Source: JBKJZO01 sp046715235
Lineage (GTDB): Bacteria > Actinomycetota > Actinomycetes > BP-191
Direction: 5' to 3'
Assembly (NCBI GenBank): GCA_046715235.1
Contig: JBKJZO010000217.1
Coordinates: forward strand, 1 to 34,669
Length of the DNA stretch: 34,669 nucleotides
Below the pieces are notes generated by a model. The model did not search any database. It was not told the origin of the DNA and saw only the letters and a program-made list of their open reading frames with translations. The position numbers and the translations under genes were made by a program. Shown here piece after piece: positions 13,730 to 21,967 of the stretch (position 1 is the first letter of the stretch; the number at the start of each line of letters is the position of its first letter).

Positions 13730-14733
13730 GACAGAACCTCTCGGATGGCCGCGCAAACGGCGGCATTGGTTGCTGGGTCGCGCACGGCGATGCGCAGGTA
13801 GTCGGGACCGAGCCCCGGGAACGTGTCGCACCGCCGTACCGCGAATCCGGCCGCGCGCAATGCCTCGCGCACGTCGGTGCGCCCCGGCGTCCGCACGAGC
13901 AGGAAGTTGGCATTCGGCGTGAACACGGTGACTCCCGGCACGTCGCCCAGCTCGCCGGCGTACGTCAACGCCTCGGTGCGGATCTCCTCGGCGGCGGCGT
14001 CCGACTCGTCGAGCGCCGTACGGCTCATGCACGCCACCACCGCCGCGCAGGCAAGGCTGGACACCGGCCACGGCGGCCGGGCCGCCGCGAGCCGGGCGAT
14101 GATCGGCGCCGGGCCGAGCGCGTAGCCGACGCGGAGCCCGGCAAGGCCCCACATCTTCGTCAGGCTGCGTACGACGACGGCGTCGTCACGCTCGCTGATC
14201 GACTCGCGCCCGCCGGGCACGAACTCCATGAACGCCTCGTCGACGACGGTGGTGCGCCCCGGCCGCACGAGTGCCTCGACGGTGTGCCGCGGGTGCAGCA
14301 CACCGGTCGGGTTGGTGGGGTTGCCGAGCACGACGAAGTCGGCACTCGCCGGTATCAGCGCGGGGTCTAGGTGGAACGGCGGCGGCAGGACCACCCGGTC
14401 GACCCTGACACCAGCACGCTCCAGGGCGGCCTCAGGCTCGGTGAAAGACGGGTGTACGGCGACGGCGCGCTGGGGTTGCATCGCCCGCGCCAGCAGGACG
14501 AAGGCCTCGGCGGCGCCTGCGGTGATGAGCACCTCGCTGACCGGTCGCCCGTATCGGTGGGCGACCGCGGCCCGCGCCAGATCGTCGTTCGGGTACGCGG
14601 CGACGTCGTCGATCGCGGCCCGCAGATGGTCGCGCAACCACGCCGGCGGCGTAGCCGAACGCACGTTGACCGCGAGGTCGACAAGTCCGGGCGCGAGCTC
14701 GGCGTCGCCGTGGTGCTCCAGGTCGACACTCAC
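13726..14733 (-). CDS. cobC: Threonine-phosphate decarboxylase-like PLP enzyme
   Basis: Aminotransferase fold-type I protein of 335 residues in the CobC/CobD family, which makes (R)-1-amino-2-propanol phosphate, the linker of the nucleotide loop. Seen: NPTNPTG (138-144), VVDEAF with Asp165 contacting the PLP ring nitrogen, the lysine region SLTKMWGLAGLRVGY with Lys193 as Schiff base and Arg201 near phosphate, and an N-terminal AYPNDD. A histidinol-phosphate aminotransferase is the main alternative, since the folds are alike, but the position inside the cob operon favours CobC. The start is the GTG at 14733, overlapping the cbiX stop as GTGA; the 450-residue frame continuing upstream is antisense shadow. 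Confidence 0.9.
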   Translation of the reverse strand: MSVDLEHHGDAELAPGLVDLAVNVRSATPPAWLRDHLRAAIDDVAAYPNDDLARAAVAHRYGRPVSEVLITAGAAEAFVLLARAMQPQRAVAVHPSFTEPEAALERAGVRVDRVVLPPPFHLDPALIPASADFVVLGNPTNPTGVLHPRHTVEALVRPGRTTVVDEAFMEFVPGGRESISERDDAVVVRSLTKMWGLAGLRVGYALGPAPIIARLAAARPPWPVSSLACAAVVACMSRTALDESDAAAEEIRTEALTYAGELGDVPGVTVFTPNANFLLVRTPGRTDVREALRAAGFAVRRCDTFPGLGPDYLRIAVRDPATNAAVCAAIREVLS

Positions 14734-15620
14734 ATGTGCACCGGATGGTCGTGGTGATGGTGATGGCCGTTCGGGTCGGCGGGATGGTCGTGCGGCGACT
14801 GCGGCGCCCCGAGCTTGGCGGCGAAACCGGGCAGGGCGACGCGGTAGGCGCAGGTGTCGCAGTTCATCCGGATGTCGCCGGCGAGTGCCTCGGTGTAGCG
14901 CTCGAGCACCAGCTCGGCGACCAGGTCGTCGCCGCCGATGAGGTCGGCGATGTGCACGTCGAGCTCGGGGTGGGCGTCGGCGTACTCGCGGGCCTGCAGG
15001 GCGACCCGGTCCGGAAGCACGCCGGTGAACAAGAAGTAGGGCAGGACCGCGATCCGCGTTGCGCCGAGCCGGCGGCAACGCTCCATCGCCTCAGGCACGC
15101 TGGGCGTGGTGAGGCTGATGAACGCCGGCTCGACGATCGGCCAGTCACGCCCCTCCCAGAGCAGGCGGGCCAACTTCGCGACGTCGGCGTTGGCGTCGGG
15201 GTCGGTCGCCCCGCGGCCGACGACGACGAGCGCCGTCGTAGCGCGCTGATCGGCTGGCACGACCGCGCGGGCGCGGGCGTCGAGCAGTGAGATGACGGTG
15301 GGGTGTACGCCGAGCGGCCGGCCATAGCGGAACGACAGGCCAGGTATGCGCATCTGCTCGCGCAGCAGCGCCGCCGGCACGTCGCCTTTGGAGTGGCTCG
15401 CGGCGACCAGGACGAGCGGTACGGCGACGACGTCGCGGTACCCGAGCGACGTCAGCCGTCCGACGGCCTCGGTGATCGGCGGGTCGGCCAGCTCGATGAA
15501 TCCGCCCGCGACGTCGAGGTGCGGCGCCAGCTCGCCGACGCGCGCGGTGAAGGCGCGGAACTGCTCGACGCCCTCTTGTTCGCGCGTGCCGTGCCCGACG
15601 AGCAGCAGCGGCAAGGTCAT
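14730..15620 (-). CDS. cbiX: CbiX-type sirohydrochlorin chelatase, long form
   Basis: Protein of 296 residues with two tandem chelatase half-domains: the first begins LLLVGHGTREQEG (catalytic His10) and carries LVAASHSKGDVPAAL; the second begins LVVVGRGATDPDANADV, where Arg has replaced the His. The C-terminus has MNCDTC (252-257), the MxCxxC motif reported to hold a 4Fe-4S cluster in the long CbiX of Bacillus megaterium, and a 20-residue tail with nine histidines (277-296), likely a metal-binding store. CbiX inserts cobalt, or in some cases iron, into sirohydrochlorin. The ATG overlaps the cobH stop (ATGA). Its presence beside CobN raises the question of which metal and step it serves here. 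Confidence 0.93.
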   Translation of the reverse strand: MTLPLLLVGHGTREQEGVEQFRAFTARVGELAPHLDVAGGFIELADPPITEAVGRLTSLGYRDVVAVPLVLVAASHSKGDVPAALLREQMRIPGLSFRYGRPLGVHPTVISLLDARARAVVPADQRATTALVVVGRGATDPDANADVAKLARLLWEGRDWPIVEPAFISLTTPSVPEAMERCRRLGATRIAVLPYFLFTGVLPDRVALQAREYADAHPELDVHIADLIGGDDLVAELVLERYTEALAGDIRMNCDTCAYRVALPGFAAKLGAPQSPHDHPADPNGHHHHHDHPVHM

Positions 15621-16195
15621 TGCTCGTCCTCCAGCGCGTAGAGCAGTGCGTTGACTGCGGCCGCCGCGACCGCGGAGCCGCCCTTCTCGGATCTGTTGGA
15701 CAACGCGGACAGGCCCGAATCGCGCAATGCTGCCTTGGCCTCGACCGCCCCGACGAATCCGACGGGGACTCCGATCACCAGTGAAGCCGAAGGGCGCAGC
15801 CTGACGATCTCGGCCAGCGCAGTCGGCGCGCAGCCGACGACCCAGATCGCGCCTTCCGTGACCCGTTCGCTCGCGATCCGGATCGCCTCGGCCGAACGCG
15901 TGCGGCGATCCGTCGCGCGCGCCTCGCCGAGGAAGCAGTGCGTCTCGTGGCTGGTGATCCCAGCCGCGACCATCCTCACGTCGGTGACGATCGGCGAACC
16001 GAGGCGGAGCGCGGCCCGGGCGCGCCGAAGTGCGTTCTCGTCGCAGACGAGATCGTCGGCGTACGCGATGTCGGCGGTGGCGTGGACGACCCGCTCGACC
16101 ACGGCGCGGGTCAGCGGCGGCAAATGCGTGGTGTCGACCCGCTCGCGCAGGATGCGGTAGCTCTCGACCTCGATCTCATGCACCGCGCGGGTCAT
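15617..16195 (-). CDS. cobH: Precorrin-8X methylmutase
   Basis: CobH/CbiC, 192 residues, moves the C11 methyl to C12 to make hydrogenobyrinate or cobyrinate. The catalytic His38 lies in RVVHATADIAYADDL; other family blocks are IVTDVRMVAAGI and VIGVPVGFVGAVEAK, and SNRSEKGGSAVAAAAVNALL near the C-terminus. The start is the ATG at 16195, overlapping the ferredoxin stop as ATGA; the longer open frame to 16342 reads antisense through the ferredoxin gene in another frame and is rejected. Slightly shorter than the usual 200-220 residues but with all blocks present. Confidence 0.95.
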   Translation of the reverse strand: MTRAVHEIEVESYRILRERVDTTHLPPLTRAVVERVVHATADIAYADDLVCDENALRRARAALRLGSPIVTDVRMVAAGITSHETHCFLGEARATDRRTRSAEAIRIASERVTEGAIWVVGCAPTALAEIVRLRPSASLVIGVPVGFVGAVEAKAALRDSGLSALSNRSEKGGSAVAAAAVNALLYALEDEQ

Positions 16196-16374
16196 GCGAA
16201 CACCTCGACGCACGCGTCGACCGGGCAGACCTCGGCGCATTCGCCGCAACCGGTGCAGGTGTCGAGTACGACGAGCCGGCCGCCGTACGGGCGGATGGCA
16301 TGCTCCGGGCAGGTGAGCAGGCACGCGCCGCAGCCGACGCACTCGCTGGTCACCGCATACGTCAATCGGCCCAT
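16192..16374 (-). CDS. 2[4Fe-4S] ferredoxin in cob operon
   Basis: Sixty-residue bacterial-type ferredoxin with two complete cluster motifs: Cys12-x2-Cys15-x2-Cys18-x3-Cys22-Pro and Cys40-x2-Cys43-x2-Cys46-x3-Cys50-Pro. It probably supplies electrons to an enzyme of the corrin pathway or loads the Fe-S cluster of CbiX; the partner is not visible. Its ATG (16374) lies inside the last codons of cbiG-cobJ (13-base overlap), and its stop overlaps cobH (ATGA), so it is firmly part of the operon. Confidence 0.93.
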   Translation of the reverse strand: MGRLTYAVTSECVGCGACLLTCPEHAIRPYGGRLVVLDTCTGCGECAEVCPVDACVEVFA

Positions 16375-18065
16375 GTGTACCCCCGCGGCGTAACGAAACG
16401 GCCTGCTACGTAACGACTTTGCGACGAACCGACGAGCACGAGCGAGTACATGCCGACTTGCTCCACATCGACCGCGTCCAGAGTCGTGAGCACGGTCGTC
16501 TGGCCGTCGCGCGTCGCGTTCGTCACGATGGCGACCGGCGTCCTACCCGGACGGTGCTCGTGCAGGATCGCCAAGGACTTCCCCAGCTGCCAGTCGCGGC
16601 TTCGGCTGCGCGGGTTGTAGAAGCCGACGACGAAATCGCCCTCGGCGGCGGCGCGGACGCGTTGCTCGATCACGTCCCACGGCGTGTGCAGATCGGACAG
16701 GCTGATGGCGCAGTGGTCGTGGCCGAGCGGTGCGCCGGCAATCTCGGCGGCCGCGGCGAGCATCGCGGTGACACCGGGTACGACGGCGACATCGATCTGG
16801 GCGTCGGCGAACTCCAGGGCCGGGCTCGCCATCGCATAGACGCTCGCATCGCCGGAACCGATCAGGGCCACCGCATGGCCTTCGCGCGCCAGATCGACGG
16901 CGCTGCGGGCGCGCGCTTCCTCGTCGCCGAGACCGGTGGCCTTGATCTGGGTGCCGGGACGCAATAGGTCACGGATCTGGTCGACGTACTGATCGAGGCC
17001 AACGATCATGCTCGCGCGACGCAGCTCCGCGACGGCGCGCGGGGTGACGAGGTCGCGAGCGCCAGGGCCGATGCCGACGATCGCCAGACGCCCGCGCGCC
17101 GCCTTGCGCGCCACGGCAACCGTCGCCATCGCCGACGCGGTCTTGGGTACGACGAGCGACCCGCCGGGGCCGGCCGCGAGCAGCGCGGCCGCTTCCGCCA
17201 CGCTCGGCGTTCCTACCGCGGCCTGCACGACCTCACTCGGATTGGGCACGGGGATCGCGGCGAGCTCGGCCGGTGGGTAGGTGCGCAGCTGCCAGCCACG
17301 CGTCGCCGCAGCCTCGAGCAGGCCCGCCTCGTCGGCCTTCGTGTCGACGGTCGCCACACTGCCGACGGACTCAACGGCGAGTCCGTGCGCGGCGAGTGTG
17401 GCCTCGACGAGTCGGAGCACCTCGTGGGCGCTCACACCCCGCGACGCACCTAGCCCCAGCACGAGCGAGCGCGGACGGATGACGACCGCCGGCTCCTCGA
17501 CCGGCATGACACGGTCGTTGATGACGATGCTCGGTCCGGCCTTCTCGTCGGTGCGCGTCACGTTGTCCGGCAGCGCCGGCAGCGGCCAAACCACGTCGGT
17601 GACGAGGTAAACGGCGTCGCCGTCGAGCATCGCGCGGGTGACAGCCGCAGTGCCGGAGGTGTCCTCGACCGCGCCATCGACAGCCTTCGCAAGCTGCTCC
17701 ATGAACGGCAGACCGGTCGCGTCCGATGCCGTCGTGACGACCGGTTCCGCGCCGAGCAGGTCAGCGACGGCGTGCGCTAACTCGTTCGCTCCGCCCTGAT
17801 GACCGCCGAGCACCGCGACGGCGAACCTCGCTGCCTCGTCGACGCAGACCAGCGCCGGATCGGTGTGTTTGTCCTTCAGCAGCGGAGCAACGAGCCGCAC
17901 GGCAGCACCGGTCGCCAGGAACGCCACCACCGCGTCGCACTCGAACCACGCCGCGCTGATCGCGGTGGCGACCGGTCCGTCGTACATCCGCACCTCGGGC
18001 AGCGCGTCGATCAGCACGGCCGCGTTGCGGCGGCCCGCCTCGGTGGCGCACACGAGGCCGATCAC
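16362..18065 (-). CDS. cobJ: CbiG-CobJ fusion: cobalt-precorrin-5A hydrolase / precorrin-3B C17-methyltransferase
   Basis: Protein of 567 residues made of two enzymes. Residues 1 to about 322 are CbiG: the mid block LGGHQGGANELAHAVADLLGA (86-106), TTASDATG, and the C-terminal CbiG block LVLGLGASRGVSAHEV (201-216), which opens the delta-lactone with loss of acetaldehyde in the anaerobic route. Residues from about 326 are a tetrapyrrole methylase of the CobJ/CbiH type: LAIVGIGPGARDL, IGSGDASVYAMA, VPGVTAMLAAAA and VVGFYNPRSRSR, which methylates C17 with ring contraction. The GTG at 18065 overlaps the cobL stop as GTGA. Similar fusions occur in other actinobacteria. It occupies both activities of successive ring-contraction steps. 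Confidence 0.93.
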   Translation of the reverse strand: MIGLVCATEAGRRNAAVLIDALPEVRMYDGPVATAISAAWFECDAVVAFLATGAAVRLVAPLLKDKHTDPALVCVDEAARFAVAVLGGHQGGANELAHAVADLLGAEPVVTTASDATGLPFMEQLAKAVDGAVEDTSGTAAVTRAMLDGDAVYLVTDVVWPLPALPDNVTRTDEKAGPSIVINDRVMPVEEPAVVIRPRSLVLGLGASRGVSAHEVLRLVEATLAAHGLAVESVGSVATVDTKADEAGLLEAAATRGWQLRTYPPAELAAIPVPNPSEVVQAAVGTPSVAEAAALLAAGPGGSLVVPKTASAMATVAVARKAARGRLAIVGIGPGARDLVTPRAVAELRRASMIVGLDQYVDQIRDLLRPGTQIKATGLGDEEARARSAVDLAREGHAVALIGSGDASVYAMASPALEFADAQIDVAVVPGVTAMLAAAAEIAGAPLGHDHCAISLSDLHTPWDVIEQRVRAAAEGDFVVGFYNPRSRSRDWQLGKSLAILHEHRPGRTPVAIVTNATRDGQTTVLTTLDAVDVEQVGMYSLVLVGSSQSRYVAGRFVTPRGYTWAD

Positions 18066-19288
18066 GCGCGGACACCGCTGACGACGAAGACCGGGTTGTT
18101 GGCCGCGAAGCCATGCAGAGCGCCGATAGCGCGCATCCGTGAGGTCTGCATGAGTACGACGTCGGTGCGGAAACCGTTGGCGTGCAAGGCATCGCGCGCG
18201 ATCGGCACCCGCTCGATCGAGGCGAGTGCGACGACGACGGCACGCCGAGCGCGCTTGACGACCTCAGCGAGGACGGTTTCGAACTCGTCACCACTACCAC
18301 CCACGAACACCGCGTCCGGATCGGGCAGCTCGGCCAGAGCGTCAGCCGCGCTGCCGGCGACGACTCGAATATCGACACCGTGTTTGCGTGCGTTCTCGCG
18401 GATCAGCTCTGCCATCGCCGGGTCGCGATCGACCGCGACGACCGCCGCGCCGAAACGCGCACATTCGATGCCGACCGACCCGCTGCCCGCGCCGATATCC
18501 CAGATCAGATCGCCGGTGCCGGGGCCCAGCCGCGCGAGGGCGACCGCGCGTACCTCGGCCTTGGTCACCATGCCGTCGCGGTGCTCGAACGCGGTCTCGT
18601 CGAGAGCCCATTCACGCGGCGACGCCGCGCCGGGGAAGCGGGCGCCCTTGGCAGCCACCGCTCGCGACTCGTCGAGCACGAGCACGACGTTGGGCTCCGC
18701 CCACTCCTGCCCGGCGATCGACTGCGGATCTCCCTCGACGATCCGCTCGTCGCGCGTGCCGAGCCGCTCCGCGACGACGAGCAGGCGCGAGGTGTCGAGC
18801 AAGACGGTGGCGATCTCGGCCGGCCCAGCGCCTGGTGCCGTCAGGATCGCGACCTTGGGATGCGCGCGCGCCGCGTTGACCGCGGCGTCGAGATCGCGGC
18901 CGTGCGCGCTGACGACGATCGCGTCGTCCCACGGCAGCGCCACCCGCGCAAAGGCTTGCGCCACCGACGAAACGGCCGGCACGACGTCGAGCCGCTTGCG
19001 GCCCAGCCTTTCGGCCAGCGCACGGACGATGCCGAAGAACCCGGGGTCGCCCGAAGCGATTACGACGACCGGACCCGTCGCGCCCGCGATCGCAGCGAGC
19101 GCGGGTTCGAGGTCGCCGCGAAGCGCAAGCTGCGTTGCCTCCGCTGCGATGGCGTCGGCGTACCAAGTGAGGTGTCGGTCGCCTCCGACGACGAGGGCGG
19201 CGTTCGCGAGGCGCTCCAGCAAGAACGCGGTCGCGGGCGCACCGTCGACGCCGACGACGGTGATGCGCGGACGCACGGTCACGCTCAT
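18062..19288 (-). CDS. cobL: Precorrin-6Y C5,15-methyltransferase (decarboxylating), CbiE-CbiT fusion
   Basis: CobL, 408 residues, methylates C5 and C15 and decarboxylates the C12 acetate. The N-terminal half (to about 205) is the CbiE methylase with VVIASGDPGFFGIV and VVPAVSSVAQAFA; the C-terminal half is the CbiT Rossmann methyltransferase, DETAFEHRDGMVTKAEVRA then DIGAGSGSVGIECAR for S-adenosylmethionine and AVFVGGSGDEFE. I take the ATG at 19288, which overlaps the cbiD stop as ATGA like most junctions of this operon, rather than the GTG at 19297. Length is typical (about 400). Confidence 0.95.
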   Translation of the reverse strand: MSVTVRPRITVVGVDGAPATAFLLERLANAALVVGGDRHLTWYADAIAAEATQLALRGDLEPALAAIAGATGPVVVIASGDPGFFGIVRALAERLGRKRLDVVPAVSSVAQAFARVALPWDDAIVVSAHGRDLDAAVNAARAHPKVAILTAPGAGPAEIATVLLDTSRLLVVAERLGTRDERIVEGDPQSIAGQEWAEPNVVLVLDESRAVAAKGARFPGAASPREWALDETAFEHRDGMVTKAEVRAVALARLGPGTGDLIWDIGAGSGSVGIECARFGAAVVAVDRDPAMAELIRENARKHGVDIRVVAGSAADALAELPDPDAVFVGGSGDEFETVLAEVVKRARRAVVVALASIERVPIARDALHANGFRTDVVLMQTSRMRAIGALHGFAANNPVFVVSGVRA

Positions 19289-20424
19289 CCGCGCCACCGG
19301 GAACTCGCGCCGCGGACGTCGAGCTCGGTGAAGTCGACGAGCACGACCCGCGCCGACAACTTGCCCTCACTGAAACGCTCGAGCACCTCCGCGACGCGGT
19401 CGCACAACAGGTCGCCGGCACGCGGCATCAGTCCGGCCTCGGTCCAGATCTCGTAGGCGTGCCGCGCGGTGTTGGCGACCCGCACGGCCGCGAGCGCGGG
19501 TTCGTCGCCGCCGGCGTTCGCGGTGATCGTGGCGAGCAGCTCGTTGTCGATTTTCGAGCGGGTGTAATGGGTCATCAGGATTCCGGCCGCGAGCTTGGCC
19601 AGCTTGCCGGCCATGCCGACGAAAACGACATCTGTGAGTCCGCGCTCGACCGCCTCGCGCACGGCGGCACCAGTGAAGTCACCGACCTCGACGAAGCACA
19701 CCTCAGGCAGATCGGGCAGCAACCGTATGGCGGCGCGCTCGGTCCGCCCGCCGGTCGACAGCACGAGCGTTCGCTCGCCCTGGGCCGCCATCACCGCGAT
19801 CGCCTGCACCACCGACGCGCGCCACGACTCGGTCGAGAACGGCCGCACGATGCCGGTCGTGCCGAGGATCGAGATGCCACCGATGATGCCGAGTCGGCCG
19901 TTGGTGGTCTTGCGCGCCATCACCTCGCCGCCGGGCACGCTGATGACACACCGCACACCCTTGTCAGCCAGGTCGACGATCTCCGCGATCGACGCGGTGA
20001 TCATCTGCCTGGGCACCGGGTTGATGGCTGGACCGCCGACCTCGAGCCCGAGGCCCGGCTTGGTCACTGTGCCGACGCCGCTGCCTGCCTCGAGTTGCAG
20101 GCCGGGCGCCGTGAGCCACGAGACGGTGGCGGTCAGGTGCGCGCCGTGGGTGACGTCGGGGTCGTCGCCGGCGTCCTTGACGATCGCAGCTTCCGCCGAT
20201 GCCGCCAGCACCTCACAACGCTCGACCGGGAAGCCAACGCGCGTGCCGTCAGGGAGCGCGACCTCCACGGCGGCTGGCGGCGTGCCGGTCAGCAGCGCGC
20301 TCGTCGCCGCTTTGGCCGCGGCTGCGCTGCACGTGCCCGTCGTCCAGCCGGTGCGCAGTGCGCGGGGCCGGACCTTCGCCGTACGCGGAAGGTCTGGCTC
20401 GCGCAGCTCCGGGGCGTCGGTCAT
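19285..20424 (-). CDS. cbiD: Cobalt-precorrin-5B C1-methyltransferase
   Basis: CbiD, 379 residues, methylates C1 in the anaerobic corrin pathway. Family signatures: LRTGWTTGTCSAAAAKAA (23-40), GTVTKPGLGLEVGGPAINPVPR, NGRLGIIGGISILGTTGIVRPFS, and FVGMAGKLAKLAAGI with THYTRSKID. Its presence replaces the unrelated CobF of the aerobic route. The ATG at 20424 overlaps the cobM stop (ATGA); the frame upstream to 20676 is shadow. Length and motifs are normal for the family. Confidence 0.95.
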   Translation of the reverse strand: MTDAPELREPDLPRTAKVRPRALRTGWTTGTCSAAAAKAATSALLTGTPPAAVEVALPDGTRVGFPVERCEVLAASAEAAIVKDAGDDPDVTHGAHLTATVSWLTAPGLQLEAGSGVGTVTKPGLGLEVGGPAINPVPRQMITASIAEIVDLADKGVRCVISVPGGEVMARKTTNGRLGIIGGISILGTTGIVRPFSTESWRASVVQAIAVMAAQGERTLVLSTGGRTERAAIRLLPDLPEVCFVEVGDFTGAAVREAVERGLTDVVFVGMAGKLAKLAAGILMTHYTRSKIDNELLATITANAGGDEPALAAVRVANTARHAYEIWTEAGLMPRAGDLLCDRVAEVLERFSEGKLSARVVLVDFTELDVRGASSRWRG

Positions 20425-21245
20425 CGCGAGCCCAGCCGCCGGGCACGCGTTTCGTCGCGCACCTTCGACCGCTCGCCCGGATCGGCCTTGCGGAACTCGT
20501 TGAAGTGACCGGGGTGGTAGAGCTGGCTCCGGGTGCCGCCCGCCTCGAGCGCGGGCCCGACGAGCACGAGCGTGTGCTTGTGCCAGCCGGCCTCTTTGAT
20601 TGTGTCCTCGAGCTGGTCGAGGCGGCAGCGGCGGATGTCCTCGTCCGGCCAGGTCACCTTGTAGGCGACGACGCACGGCGTCTCGGGCGGATAGCCGCCG
20701 GCAAGCAGCTCCTCCTGCAGCACCTTGCTCCGCGCGGCGGAGAGGAACAGCGCCATCGTCGCACCGTGCCGCGCGAACTCGCGGACCGATTCCCCTTGTG
20801 GCATAGGGGTTTTCCCGCCTTCAAGACGGGTGAGTATGACGGACTGCGCGACTTCGGGGACCGTCAACTCGCGCTGCACGGCGGCCGCCGCAGCAGCGAA
20901 TGCGGAGACCCCGGGGATGACTTCGGTGACCAGCCCGAGCTCGACGCACCGGTCGAGTTGCTCCTGAATCGCCCCCCACAGGGAAGGGTCGCCGGAGTGG
21001 ATGCGCGTGACGTGCAGTCCCTCGGCGGCCGCCCGCTCGTAGATCGGCAGGATGTCCTCGACGGTGTGCAGGGAGGAGTCGACTACCTGCGCGTCGGCGC
21101 GGGCGTGCTCGAGGACGTCGTGATGAACGAGGCTGGCAGCCCAAATTACGATGTCGGCCGCCGCGATCGCGCGGGCGCCGCGGATCGTGATCAGGTCGGC
21201 CGCGCCTGGGCCGGCGCCGACGAACGTCACTCTGCCGGCGCTCAC
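20421..21245 (-). CDS. cobM: Precorrin-4 C11-methyltransferase
   Basis: CobM/CbiF, 274 residues, a tetrapyrrole methylase that methylates C11. Typical blocks are VTFVGAGPGAADLITIRG (6-23), SLVHHDVLEHA, RIHSGDPSLWGAIQEQ, VIPGVSAFAAAAAA and LTRLEGGKTPMPQGE, the last being specific for CobM/CbiF. The GTG start overlaps the cobI stop as GTGA. The C-terminal 25 residues (LYHPGHFNEFRKADPG...) are a basic extension seen in several actinobacterial CobM proteins. Confidence 0.95.
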   Translation of the reverse strand: MSAGRVTFVGAGPGAADLITIRGARAIAAADIVIWAASLVHHDVLEHARADAQVVDSSLHTVEDILPIYERAAAEGLHVTRIHSGDPSLWGAIQEQLDRCVELGLVTEVIPGVSAFAAAAAAVQRELTVPEVAQSVILTRLEGGKTPMPQGESVREFARHGATMALFLSAARSKVLQEELLAGGYPPETPCVVAYKVTWPDEDIRRCRLDQLEDTIKEAGWHKHTLVLVGPALEAGGTRSQLYHPGHFNEFRKADPGERSKVRDETRARRLGSR

Positions 21246-21967
21246 AGCTTTCCCCCGCGGGCGCCGCGCTTCGCGGGCACGATCAGCGTCGACAGGTACG
21301 GCGCGGGTCCGCTCTCGACGTCGCTCGCGGCGTACACCTGCTCGCCCTCGACACCGAGCCGAGCGCCGTACACCGCATCGTCGAGCCGGTCGGCGCTGCG
21401 TACGACGTCGAGGACGCGTGTCATCTCCCGGCCGCCCTTATAGACGACGACCGTGTCGAACGCGCGCAGAGCGTCGTCGAGCAGCTGCTCGCCGGCGGTG
21501 AACGGGAACAGCGCGAGCCGCTCGGTGCCCTCGACCAGCACAGTGCCGCTGCGCGCTGCGAGGTCCTGCATCGCCGTGATGCCAGGGATTGTTTCGATGA
21601 TGACCTCAGGCAGCAGCGCAACGACTGTGTGCGCGAGGTAGGTGAACGTGCTGTAGACGTTGGGGTCGCCGATGGTCGCGAACGCCGCCGTACCACCGTC
21701 TTTGATGGCAGCAACGACCGCCGCACCGGCGGCGTCCCACGCGCCGCTGTTGCGCGCCGCGTCGTCCGTGAGGGCGAAGACGAGCCGGGTGATCCGCGCT
21801 GGGTCGATGTGCGCGACGACAGTCGCTTCAGCGCGGCCGACCTCGCCGCTGTCGGCGACCGGTACGAAGACGTGATCGGCGGACTGCAGTGCCTTGACGC
21901 CCTTGACCGTGACCAGGTCGGGGTCACCAGGGCCGACGCCAACACCGACCAACCTGGATGCGCTCAC
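21242..21967 (-). CDS. cobI: Precorrin-2 C20-methyltransferase
   Basis: CobI/CbiL, 241 residues, adds the C20 methyl to precorrin-2. It opens with LVGVGVGPGDPDLVTVKGVK (6-25) and contains FATIGDPNVYSTFTYLAH and TIPGITAMQDLAAR, typical of the CobI branch of tetrapyrrole methylases. In Mycobacterium CobI is fused to CobJ, whereas here CobJ is fused to CbiG and CobI stands alone. The GTG overlaps the cobB stop as GTGA. Confidence 0.95.
   Translation of the reverse strand: MSASRLVGVGVGPGDPDLVTVKGVKALQSADHVFVPVADSGEVGRAEATVVAHIDPARITRLVFALTDDAARNSGAWDAAGAAVVAAIKDGGTAAFATIGDPNVYSTFTYLAHTVVALLPEVIIETIPGITAMQDLAARSGTVLVEGTERLALFPFTAGEQLLDDALRAFDTVVVYKGGREMTRVLDVVRSADRLDDAVYGARLGVEGEQVYAASDVESGPAPYLSTLIVPAKRGARGGKL

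Noticed and set aside
17799..19331. Long plus-strand open frame (510 codons) antisense to cobL and cbiG-cobJ
   Set aside because: Low-complexity Ser/Arg/Thr-rich translation, no ribosome-binding site, and full overlap with genes of certain identity.
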